A stretch of 13,893 bases of DNA, from contig NYZA01000194.1 in NCBI GenBank assembly GCA_002686955.1, positions 1 through 13,893 of the forward strand, written 5' to 3'. Positions 7,750 to 13,893 of this stretch are shown here, piece after piece. Both the position numbers and the translations under genes were made by a program. Each line of letters starts with the position of its first letter. Position 1 is the first letter of the stretch. Below the pieces are notes generated by a model. It saw only the letters and a list, made by a program, of their open reading frames with translations. It ran no database searches and was not told the origin of the DNA. Source of the stretch: Gemmatimonadota bacterium (GTDB lineage Bacteria; GCA-2686955).

Positions 7750-9111
7750 AACGCCTCGATCCTAACCCGTACCCTCCACCGCGCCTTCGGCGCGTCCAAC
7801 GGGCCCGACTCTCGCCCATAGGTGCGAGGATGCGCATAAGGCTAGCATGACAAGGGTGCCCCCGTATCCGGAGCGCCTTTTCACAACGTTCTCACTTGGC
7901 AGACCGCTTCCGACTGCTTCCGGGTAGGGACCGGGGCCGGACGTGAAGAATCCCCTCATGCGGTTCCTCTGTTCGAGCGATCCGCCCTCCTGGCCCGGAC
8001 ATTTCCGCGGGTGTCGTCGCGAGCCGGCCTTGAGCTGCCCCTGGGGGGGCTCCTAGCTTCTCCGGACGGTGCTGTCGGGTGCCGGGGCAGGCTCGGCCGC
8101 CGAGACCGGGGAGGAATCGATGCGCAAGCACTGGCTCCGTGCCGCCCTGGCCATGTCCCTCGCGTCCGGCGCGGTGGCCGAGTAGCCGGCCCGGGCCGGC
8201 GGCGGCCCCTTCGAGATGAGGCGTCCCGCGGTGATCCCCGCGGCGAGAACGCCGGGCTCGCCTGGCGAGCAGGAGGCGCCGTCCCGACGCAGAAGGTCGA
8301 GCCGAGACCCCAGGTGGGTGAGAGACTGAGACACGACCAGTCGGAACCTCCTCCGACTCGGCCGCGTGGACGGGTCTACCCTGGAAGCGCCAGGTTCGGA
8401 CTGCCAATCGCCGCAAGGCCCAGCTTTGGAGCGACGCTCACGCGTTCGGCGGACAGGAGGCCACGGTCGACACCAATCGGCATCCGATCCAGGCTCGTCT
8501 TCCGTACCGCATCCACGGGGTGGGGCACGAAACGCAGCTCAAATCTCCTGGCCGCCGCCCTGAGCGGTCGGAGCGACCAGGAGAGCACGATGGACACGGA
8601 TGCAAGCCCCAGCGAGGCTCGCCCATTCGCCCAGCCCCCCCCGGGTTGGATCGCGAAGAGCGGCTAAAACCCCCCGCGCGCGAGTGGCGAGTTGGGGGGA
8701 GGCACCCGAGCGTCGCACCCTTGGGCACTTCCTCCGCAATTGGCACGCCCTCCGTGATGGACGAACGACTGCTCCGCGACGAGGTCCCTACGGCGTCGAC
8801 CGAAACGATCGAGCGACTCCGAAGCACCGCCGCACCTCCCTCCCTCATCCGATCGACGGGGAATCGGCCAGGGGCTCGCCCCGAGCGCCACGTCGACGAA
8901 GCCACTGCGACGAAGTATCATCCCCCTGAACCCGACAGCGCATCGGCGACGCCGAGTGGTCTCTCGTTCGTCCTGCCGGGCCTGGGCAACCGATGCCTTG
9001 CCGGTGGCGCAGGATCCGTCGGGCGGGACTCGTTCTGAGTCACCAGCGCATTCGCCGGGCTCGGGGCAAATGACACCGAGGGGAATCACCGACTCTGGGA
9101 GACCAAGTGCC
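7750..9111. other. Long stretch without a convincing gene
   Basis: About 1.36 kb of GC-rich sequence. Open frames exist on both strands (for example plus 8011-8667 and minus 8438-8905), but they are mutually overlapping, arginine/serine/proline-rich and lack recognisable domains or well-placed ribosome binding sites. The only start-like signal is the orphan signal-peptide ORF at 8120-8185. A 16-bp palindrome of G and C lies at 8185-8200. The region may contain a decayed gene, but I could not identify it. Confidence 0.5.
8120..8185 (+). CDS. Orphan 21-codon signal-peptide-like ORF, possible start of a broken secreted gene
   Basis: GGGGAGG at 8108-8114 lies five bases before an ATG, an excellent ribosome binding site. 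The ORF reads MRKHWLRAALAMSLASGAVA and one further Glu before TAG: positive n-region, alanine/leucine h-region and an A-x-A-like cleavage motif, as in a Sec signal peptide. Without the stop, the same frame would continue PARAGGGPFEMRRPAV for some 30 more codons, as a mature N-terminus might. It may be the 5' remnant of an exported protein gene inactivated by a nonsense change, or a chance ORF. No downstream family was recognised. Confidence 0.35.
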   Translation: MRKHWLRAALAMSLASGAVAE

Positions 9112-9522
9112 ATGAGAAAGTTGCTGACGGTAGGATTGCTCCCTTTCCTTCTCGGCGCCTGCACCGATGGAGTGGAGGGCGAGTGCAGCGCAGAGGCCCA
9201 ACTCAGAAATGAGCTGGGCGTGGACGTGCAGGTGGACGTCGAGGTGGAGGAGGGAGAACTCTGCGCCGACCTACCGCTAACGGTTCGCGCCGGTGCCACC
9301 AGTAGCGCGCAGGTCAATTTGGTAGTGGGAAGGGACGTGACATTCATCATCGTGGATGGTCCCCCCGATGTCGCCGGATCCACGATCCACTGCACCACCC
9401 ACGACAAGGGTGACGAGATCAACTATGTGCGCGTTCGATTGAGCCCAGAGGGCGTGCTCAGCTGCGACTGTGGTTTCGAGCAATTCTACGATTCCGGCTT
9501 CCCGCTCGATTCCTGCGGGTAA
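9112..9522 (+). CDS. Small cysteine-rich lipoprotein of unknown function
   Basis: 136 residues from the ATG at 9112. The frame is open further upstream, but this start gives a classical lipoprotein signal (MRKLLTVGLLPFLLGAC) with lipobox LGAC and lipidated Cys17, preceded by GGGAGA nine bases upstream. The mature part is about 119 residues beyond the lipidated cysteine. It is acidic, and residues 35-50 alternate valine with Asp/Glu (VDVQVDVEVEEGEL), suggesting an edge beta-strand. Cysteines at 25, 51, 94, 118, 120 and 135 could form three disulfides; SCDCGF is notable. TFIIVDGPPD (77-86) and NYVRVRL (104-110) look like further strands, so a small beta-sandwich is plausible. I do not recognise a family. 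It stands alone between a gene-poor stretch and a transposon remnant. Confidence 0.7.
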   Translation: MRKLLTVGLLPFLLGACTDGVEGECSAEAQLRNELGVDVQVDVEVEEGELCADLPLTVRAGATSSAQVNLVVGRDVTFIIVDGPPDVAGSTIHCTTHDKGDEINYVRVRLSPEGVLSCDCGFEQFYDSGFPLDSCG

Positions 9523-9645
9523 GGCGGAGGTTGGGTGCCAACTCGGGCTCTGGCTGGCCGGACGCCGGAATCCGTTTTGCGCTCCCCCCTGGTTCGTCCC
9601 TGCATGAAACTGTCCGATCAAAGGCCAGTGCCGGTTCATTCGTCT

Positions 9646-9669
9646 AACGAAACCATTCGGTGTTTCGTT
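9646..9669. repeat. 8-bp perfect hairpin
   Basis: AACGAAAC (9646-9653) and GTTTCGTT (9662-9669) are exact inverse complements separated by eight bases. It lies about 125 bases downstream of the lipoprotein stop. No T-tract follows, so a terminator role is uncertain. Confidence 0.4.
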
Positions 9670-9967
9670 GTGCATTCAGCCCAGCATTGACTCAAGACCT
9701 TCACTACTTCTTCGTACGCAATTGCGACATCGGTGCTGTGTAGGGACTTACGGCTGCCCCTGCTAGAAATCTCATCGGCCGGATCTTGGCTACGAATTAG
9801 GGGGCGTTGGCCTCGCCCTGGGGGAGGGAGGCATCGGGTCTTTCTCAGTTTCAAAGGCATGTATGTGGGGGCGGTGAACACGACGGGGGAAGGCTCGCAA
9901 GGGCCCTGGGGAGCCTCCCTGTTTCCGCTGAATCCGGTGGGTAGGATCCAGCCGAGCAGAGCGGGAG

Positions 9968-10207
9968 TTACGCCGCCCTTCGCTCGTATCGATGATGGAG
10001 GCCACCGACTTCAGGGACCTCCACTACCCCACCCATCGTCGTGGGCTGGACAGGGCGGGGCAGCGGCGTGTCCTTCTCCAATCCGAGATGAGCTCTCGCC
10101 AAGTGGTGGTAACGGAAATACGAGGAAAGAACCCGCCGGAGATGTCTTTCGTTGAGGATGATCAGGTGGTCGATGCCCTCTCGCCGGATCGATCCGATGA
10201 TGTTCTC
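9968..10207 (-). pseudogene. C-terminal fragment of an integrase-core (DDE) transposase
   Basis: The minus strand encodes 79 residues to a TAA at 9968-9970. They begin ENIIGSIRREGIDHLIILNE, run through RHLRRVLSSYFRYHHLARAH and LGLEKDTPLPRPVQPT, and finish VPEVGGLHHRYERRAA. This matches the C-terminal end of rve-type transposases (the ER-x-IGSIRRECLDH ... ERHLRRVL-x-x-YF pattern) in length and spacing. The leading Glu may be the third residue of the DDE triad. A Gly replaces the usual Cys in RREC. Upstream of 10207 the homology stops abruptly, so the first two catalytic aspartates and the DNA-binding domain are absent. The 90-codon plus-strand frame across the same bases is only its antisense image. 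Confidence 0.8.
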
Positions 10208-10254
10208 ACCACCGTCTGTAAGTTGGACAGATCCACCGGTTTGGATTGGACAGT

Positions 10255-10564
10255 CGCGGGGTAGCTGGGCCGGGCCGTGGAGTGAGCTGGAGGGGCGCGG
10301 ATTCTGGACTTCGGCTGACTCCAGCCGGTTCCGCCGCCGTATCCCGTAGCGAACGATCTCCCATGCGGTTCAAGGGGCGGAGCTTGCCCGGCGCGGGCGC
10401 TTCCCGGGCAAAAAGGCTCCCTCCTACAACGACCTTGATCGCAATCGTTCCGCATAGCGCCCGAAACCACGGGAGGGAGGGGAGCCGGGGGGAAGATCCG
10501 TGAGAAGACAGGGGTATGATCGTAGACGGGTTGGCTATACTGGAATGCGGAAACTCGGTTTGGA
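10255..10564. other. Intergenic stretch upstream of the PhoX-like gene
   Basis: No gene seen. It contains a hairpin TTGCCCGG (10384-10391) / CCGGGCAA (10404-10411) and a purine-rich run near 10470-10500. TATACT at 10536-10541 could be a -10 element for the downstream gene, but no matching -35 hexamer is evident. Confidence 0.35.
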
Positions 10565-12169
10565 GTGCCTATCCGCTGGAGGTCAACGATCGCGACTCCC
10601 GGTTTCATCCTTCCCATCTGGGCTTGGGCCGCCTCTGCGCTGGGTGGCGTGCTCTCCACGCCCTATCCGTCCATGGTCGCCGGGGAGCACCGCGCCGGCT
10701 ACGGCGTGCGCCCCCTGTTCACGGTGGGCGAGTCCATTCGTGGCTATCGCTTGCCCGGCCGTCTCGACGGCATGGCGGCGTTCGAGCTGGACGCCACCAC
10801 GACCCGGATCTTCGTGAGCCACGAGCTCCAAGACGCGGAGGGGTACTCTTACACCACCGTCGACGTCCCCGCACTCACCGGCGCGCGCGTCTCCTTCCTC
10901 GACGTGGATCGCAGGACCCGCGCCATCGTCGATGCCGGTCTCGCCTATCGCCGGATTCGCGATCGCCAGGGCCGGCGCGTGGTCGACCCTGCCCAGATCA
11001 ACGAGGACGCCCAGGCGATGCACGGCTTCGATCGCTTCTGCTCCGCCCAGGGCTATGTGAGCGGGCAGTACCGGTTCGTGGACGACATCTTCTTCACCTG
11101 CGAAGAGGCCTCGGCCCTCTCTGGGCACCCGCACGGGGGCAGCATCTGGGCGCTCGACATCCGACGGGCCGAAATCTGGGCGTTGCCGCGGCTCGGCCGT
11201 GGCGCATGGGAGAACGTCGCCGCCCTCGACACGCCCAATAGGCGATACGTGGCGATGCTGCTGGGGGACGATCGGGGGGGAGCGCCCCTCTACCTCTGGG
11301 TGGGTCTGAAGGACGGAAAGGGCACCGGCACCTTTCCCGATCGCAACGGTCTTTCCTACGGCGGGCTCTACGTGTGGCGCTCCTACACGGGCGACCTGGA
11401 CCCCGACGCGTTCAATGGGACGGGCGCGGTTCGCGAGGGCGAGTTCGTGCCGATCGCGGTTCGGGACCCGGCGCAGGCCGACTCCTTGGGCTACGACGCC
11501 GAGGGGTACCTGGACGACTACACGCTCCGCGACGCCGCCGATTCGCTGGGCGCGTTCTCGTTTTCCCGCCCGGAGGACCTGCACACAAACCCCGACCTGG
11601 GGACGCAGGCCGTGCTCGCCTCCACCGGCCTGGGAAGCGTCTACCCCTCCGACGATTGGGGAACCATCTACCTCGTGGACATGGAGATGGGCATCGGCGA
11701 CTCGCTCCATATAGAGGCCACCATCTCCATCCTCCACGACAGCGACGATTTCGGAGATCACGGCATCCGCAGCCCCGACAATCTGACGTGGGCGGAGGAC
11801 GGGTACATCTACGTGCAGGAGGACCGATCGACCCAGATCGATTCTTTCGGGGAAGAGACCGGAATCGAGGCGTCCGTGTGGCGGCTCGATCCCGTGACGG
11901 GCGATCACCTTCGGGTCGCGGTCGTCGACCGCGCGGTAGTCGCACCGGCGGGCTCGACCGACGCCGACTCCTCGACCATCGGTGCATGGGAGTCGTCGGG
12001 AATCATCGACGTGAGCAGGAACTTCGACACGGCACGAGGAGAGCTGCTCCTGCTGGGAACGGTACAGGCACACACGGTGAACGACAGCTTGATCGGCGGC
12101 GGGGGCGATCTGGTGGAGAGCGGCCAGATCTACTTCGTCAACCGGTGGGATCGGATCGCGACGGAGTAG
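10565..12169 (+). CDS. Secreted PhoX/DUF839-like protein, possible phosphatase
   Basis: 534 residues from a GTG at 10565; the frame has a stop at 10523 and no ATG between. The N-terminus has positive residues and then a hydrophobic stretch (FILPIWAWAASALGGVL, 14-30), a likely signal peptide. The body resembles PhoX-type proteins (DUF839, a beta-propeller fold that binds calcium and iron in characterised alkaline phosphatases): RIFVSHELQD (81-90), FFTCEEAS (176-183), FSRPEDLHTNP (333-343), HGIRSPDNLTWAEDGYIYVQ (399-418) and ESSGIIDVS (476-484). Acidic residues and Cys179 sit in the places expected for metal ligands, but exact ligand equivalence was not verified. Related proteins include phosphatases and esterase-like proteins of unknown activity. 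There is no good Shine-Dalgarno for the GTG, so the start is uncertain; an in-frame ATG at 10670 would remove the leader. It appears monocistronic, followed by a GC hairpin. Confidence 0.75.
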   Translation: MPIRWRSTIATPGFILPIWAWAASALGGVLSTPYPSMVAGEHRAGYGVRPLFTVGESIRGYRLPGRLDGMAAFELDATTTRIFVSHELQDAEGYSYTTVDVPALTGARVSFLDVDRRTRAIVDAGLAYRRIRDRQGRRVVDPAQINEDAQAMHGFDRFCSAQGYVSGQYRFVDDIFFTCEEASALSGHPHGGSIWALDIRRAEIWALPRLGRGAWENVAALDTPNRRYVAMLLGDDRGGAPLYLWVGLKDGKGTGTFPDRNGLSYGGLYVWRSYTGDLDPDAFNGTGAVREGEFVPIAVRDPAQADSLGYDAEGYLDDYTLRDAADSLGAFSFSRPEDLHTNPDLGTQAVLASTGLGSVYPSDDWGTIYLVDMEMGIGDSLHIEATISILHDSDDFGDHGIRSPDNLTWAEDGYIYVQEDRSTQIDSFGEETGIEASVWRLDPVTGDHLRVAVVDRAVVAPAGSTDADSSTIGAWESSGIIDVSRNFDTARGELLLLGTVQAHTVNDSLIGGGGDLVESGQIYFVNRWDRIATE

Positions 12170-12179
12170 GGGGACGTCC

Positions 12180-12209
12180 ACGCGCGCGCTCGCCGCCCCT
12201 CGCGCGCGT
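12180..12209 (+). terminator. GC hairpin after the PhoX-like gene
   Basis: ACGCGCGCG (12180-12188) pairs perfectly with CGCGCGCGT (12201-12209) around a 12-base loop, starting 11 bases after the stop codon. There is no U-tract, so it is either a transcript-end stabilising hairpin or a weak terminator. Confidence 0.4.
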
Positions 12210-12259
12210 CATGGGCTAGGATGCCTGGTGAACTCGAAATGCGTAGCAGGAGGCCGACA

Positions 12260-12319
12260 GTGAATGCGGAAACGGTTGTTGTTCTTGGGTTGTTTATGTC
12301 GAGGCGGACAGAGAGCTGA
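12260..12319 (+). CDS. Possible 19-codon leader ORF upstream of a beta-helix gene
   Basis: AGGAGG at 12248-12253 lies six bases before a GTG that opens a short frame, MNAETVVVLGLFMSRRTES, then TGA. The spacing to the ribosome binding site is ideal, and the main gene starts 49 bases later with its own GGAGG. It could be a leader peptide or a decayed gene start. No attenuator structure was recognised. Confidence 0.25.
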   Translation: MNAETVVVLGLFMSRRTES

Positions 12320-12356
12320 ATCCGGACATGAGAATTCAATGGGCGAGACTCGACTT

Positions 12357-12361
12357 GGAGG
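12357..12361 (+). promoter_or_regulatory. Shine-Dalgarno deciding the start of the last beta-helix gene
   Basis: GGAGG with seven bases to the ATG at 12369. It selects this start over the in-frame ATG at 12264, which would put 35 non-hydrophobic residues before the signal peptide. Confidence 0.75.
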
Positions 12362-12368
12362 ATTGCCC

Positions 12369-13685
12369 ATGACAAGCCGAGTCCCACGCGCGGCTGAGGC
12401 GATCCTGCTCTGCATTGCACCCGCATTCGCCGCCACCATCACGGTCCCCACCGATTTCCCCCTCATTCAAGATGCCATCGGCTACGCGGCCGATGGCGAC
12501 AGCGTTCTGATACTGCCCGGCACCTACCTCCAGAACTTCTCCTTCGAAGGCAAAGGCATCACCGTCACGGGCAGCGATCCCTCCGATTGGGCGGTGGTCG
12601 AGAACACAGTAATCGATGCGGAAGGCAATCGAAGCGTCGTCGGCTTTCGCGACTGGGAGCAACGCTCCAGCGTGCTGGCCGGATTGACGCTGACCGGAGG
12701 CACGGGCTCCATCTACGATGTCGGCCCTATGGGCGGCAAGAGCGTTGCGGGGGGCGGCATCTTCTGTGATCGATGGACTCGGCCGGTGATTCGCTCGTGC
12801 CTGGTGAGCGGCAACGAAGCGATCGGCGAAACCGCCTACGGCGGCGGTGTGTTCTGCCATGAGCACAGCAGCCCTCTTCTTGTCGACACGCGCATCGAGA
12901 ACAACGAGAGTGTGGACCGTGGCGGAGGAGTTGGTGCTCGGTCGGCAAGCCCTCTGATGCTGCGTTGCTCCGTGGCGGACAACGTGGCCCTGATCTACGG
13001 CGGCGGCGGCTATTTTGCCGACCCGGCAACCAATTTCAGAGCAGCCATCTTGCGCTGCGAGATCGATCGCAATCAAGCGATAGCCGGTGGAGGGCTCTGC
13101 GTTGTGGGTCGTACACTCGTGATCGTCAACTCTGAGATCCGTGACAATGTCGCATTGTCGGACTCGGGAGCCCTCAGTTTCACCGGCGACGGACGCGCCC
13201 TGCTCTATGGAACCCTGATTGACGGCAACAACGCTGAACGAGACGGCGGCGCCATCAGTTGCACCTCTTCGGGGACCATGTACGCTGAAAACTGTACCAT
13301 CATCAACAACACGGCAGGAGATGACGGATCGGCGATCATGGCTTATCATTCGTCCTACCCGGTTCTCCGAAACACCATCCTCTGGGGCAATGGTCCAGAT
13401 CCGCTCTTCGTCGGCGGAGACGCCTCCATCACCGCCACCTACTGCAACATAGAGGGCGGCTGGCCCGGCGACGGCAATATCGATAGCGATCCTCTCTTCG
13501 CCGACCGCTACCACGGTTTCGAGCATCTGCTCAGCACCGACTCACCCTGCATCGACTCCGGCGATCCGGCAATCCTAGACGCCATCTACGACACAGATCC
13601 CCGCTGGCCCGGCGGCCATGTGGACGGCCCACGCTCCGACATGGGCATGTACAGCGGGATCGGGAATGGGTTGTGGTTGCGGTAA
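12369..13685 (+). CDS. Secreted right-handed parallel beta-helix protein
   Basis: 438 residues. The signal peptide (MTSRVPRAAEAILLCIAPAFA) ends in AFA-ATI, giving cleavage near residue 21. The entry segment ITVPTDFPLIQDAIGYAA, GDSVLILPGTYLQNFSFEGK and ITVTGSDP (24-70) matches the other PbH genes here. Coils run from about 127 to 350 (GGGIFC, GGGVFCHEHSSPLL, RGGGVGARSASPLML, GGGGYF, GGGLCVVGRTLVIV, DSGALSF, DGGAISC). Cysteines sit at several equivalent positions (133, 163, 244, 298) but less regularly than in the first protein. DSDPLFAD (372-379), DSPCIDSGDPA (391-401) and RSDMGMYSG (422-430) form the standard end, and LW near the terminus is shared with the tandem pair. It lacks the extra C-terminal domain of the minus-strand protein. 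Function unknown: export and a beta-helix are supported, catalysis is not. Confidence 0.9.
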   Translation: MTSRVPRAAEAILLCIAPAFAATITVPTDFPLIQDAIGYAADGDSVLILPGTYLQNFSFEGKGITVTGSDPSDWAVVENTVIDAEGNRSVVGFRDWEQRSSVLAGLTLTGGTGSIYDVGPMGGKSVAGGGIFCDRWTRPVIRSCLVSGNEAIGETAYGGGVFCHEHSSPLLVDTRIENNESVDRGGGVGARSASPLMLRCSVADNVALIYGGGGYFADPATNFRAAILRCEIDRNQAIAGGGLCVVGRTLVIVNSEIRDNVALSDSGALSFTGDGRALLYGTLIDGNNAERDGGAISCTSSGTMYAENCTIINNTAGDDGSAIMAYHSSYPVLRNTILWGNGPDPLFVGGDASITATYCNIEGGWPGDGNIDSDPLFADRYHGFEHLLSTDSPCIDSGDPAILDAIYDTDPRWPGGHVDGPRSDMGMYSGIGNGLWLR

Positions 13686-13893
13686 GTGCGCTTGTCAACC
13701 ACCTACCAGTCAGAAACCGGGGACCCGTTCCGGAGCAAGGCAAGTCGGTATGAGTGCGGCCCGATGCTGAGCAGGCAGTTGGGCCTGCGGCCGACTAGCC
13801 CGCATTTCTCACCAACTTTCGTCGCGAGGCGGCGCAGATTCGTGCCCTGGCGGTGCTTCGCACCGTTTCGCGCGGAGGCGTGCTGGTTGCACG
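13686..13893. other. Right-edge intergenic sequence
   Basis: No gene is supported. A short hairpin, CGGTGC TTC GCACCG followed by TTT (13851-13868), resembles a small terminator but lies about 165 bases after the last stop codon. Confidence 0.3.

Larger units (their letters stand above)
9609..10254 (-). mobile_element. Candidate internally deleted insertion sequence with imperfect terminal repeats
   Basis: ACTGTCCGATCAAA at 9609-9622 (plus strand, reading inward) resembles ACTGTCCAATCCAAACCGG read inward on the minus strand from 10254 to 10236: 12 of the first 14 bases agree. Between them lies the C-terminal end of an integrase-core transposase on the minus strand. The span is only about 650 bp, roughly half of a normal element of this kind, and the transposase N-terminus is missing, which implies an internal deletion. 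No target duplication was found. The repeat pair was spotted by eye and could be chance. Confidence 0.3.

Noticed and set aside
8011-8667. 218-codon plus-strand open frame in the gene-poor stretch
   Set aside because: No ribosome binding site, domain or secondary-structure-like pattern. It overlaps the orphan signal-peptide ORF in another frame and competes with frames on the opposite strand.
8664-9422. 252-codon minus-strand open frame
   Set aside because: Overlaps the lipoprotein gene antisense and has no leader or family motif; its N-terminal half is the mirror of the lipoprotein.
9992-10264. 90-codon plus-strand open frame
   Set aside because: Its peptide is the antisense image often annotated opposite integrase-core transposases. 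The minus strand encodes the recognisable transposase C-terminus.
10583-12181. 532-codon minus-strand open frame
   Set aside because: Antisense of the PhoX-like gene. Composition is typical of a GC-rich mirror frame and it has no recognisable domain or signal peptide.
12336-13526. 396-codon minus-strand open frame
   Set aside because: Antisense of the last beta-helix gene, which has a signal peptide and GGAGG on the plus strand.

Overview
This is a GC-rich bacterial window dominated by genes for exported proteins, interspersed with decayed transposons. No taxonomic marker is present. Secreted right-handed parallel beta-helix (PbH) proteins of this type, with N-terminal 'I-x-VP-x-DF-x-TIQ-x-AIDAA-x-x-GDTV' segments and 'DIGADEF' ends, are common in large-genome uncultivated lineages such as Eisenbacteria-like bacteria, Planctomycetota and Myxococcota-like groups. 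That placement is inference.

Left part (1-5591). A short AT-richer edge (1-135) is followed by a large secreted PbH protein on the minus strand (136-2016) with a regular cysteine ladder and an extra C-terminal beta domain. Next is a badly decayed IS91-family transposase (about 2213-3066, plus strand), readable only by joining three frames and carrying two hairpins where the HUH motif should be. It abuts two tandem paralogous PbH genes on the plus strand. The first (3117-4511) is full length but lacks a recognisable signal peptide. The second (4508-5591) starts on an ATGA overlap, has a one-base frameshift near 4645, and loses homology at about 5525, so it is probably a pseudogene.

Middle part (5548-9522). 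Convergent with the broken paralog is a 733-residue secreted enzyme (minus strand, 5548-7749) with a GH26-like (beta-mannanase clan) catalytic domain: HE at 500-501 and a candidate nucleophile Glu at 609. About 1.36 kb without a convincing gene follows, apart from a 21-codon orphan signal-peptide-like start with a good Shine-Dalgarno. A small cysteine-rich lipoprotein lies at 9112-9522.

Right part (9523-13893). A roughly 1-kb gap hides an integrase-core (DDE) transposase C-terminus on the minus strand (9968-10207), flanked by a candidate pair of terminal inverted repeats. Then come a secreted PhoX/DUF839-like protein (10565-12169), a strong GC hairpin, a possible 19-codon leader ORF, and a fourth PbH protein (12369-13685) with a clear Shine-Dalgarno and signal peptide.

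Together this looks like an accessory island of exported proteins: four PbH genes (one broken), a GH26-like glycosidase, a PhoX-like possible phosphatase and a lipoprotein. Polysaccharide binding or degradation and phosphate release at the cell surface is a plausible shared theme, but the genes do not form one operon. Two unrelated transposon remnants and two broken or truncated PbH ends suggest repeated rearrangement.
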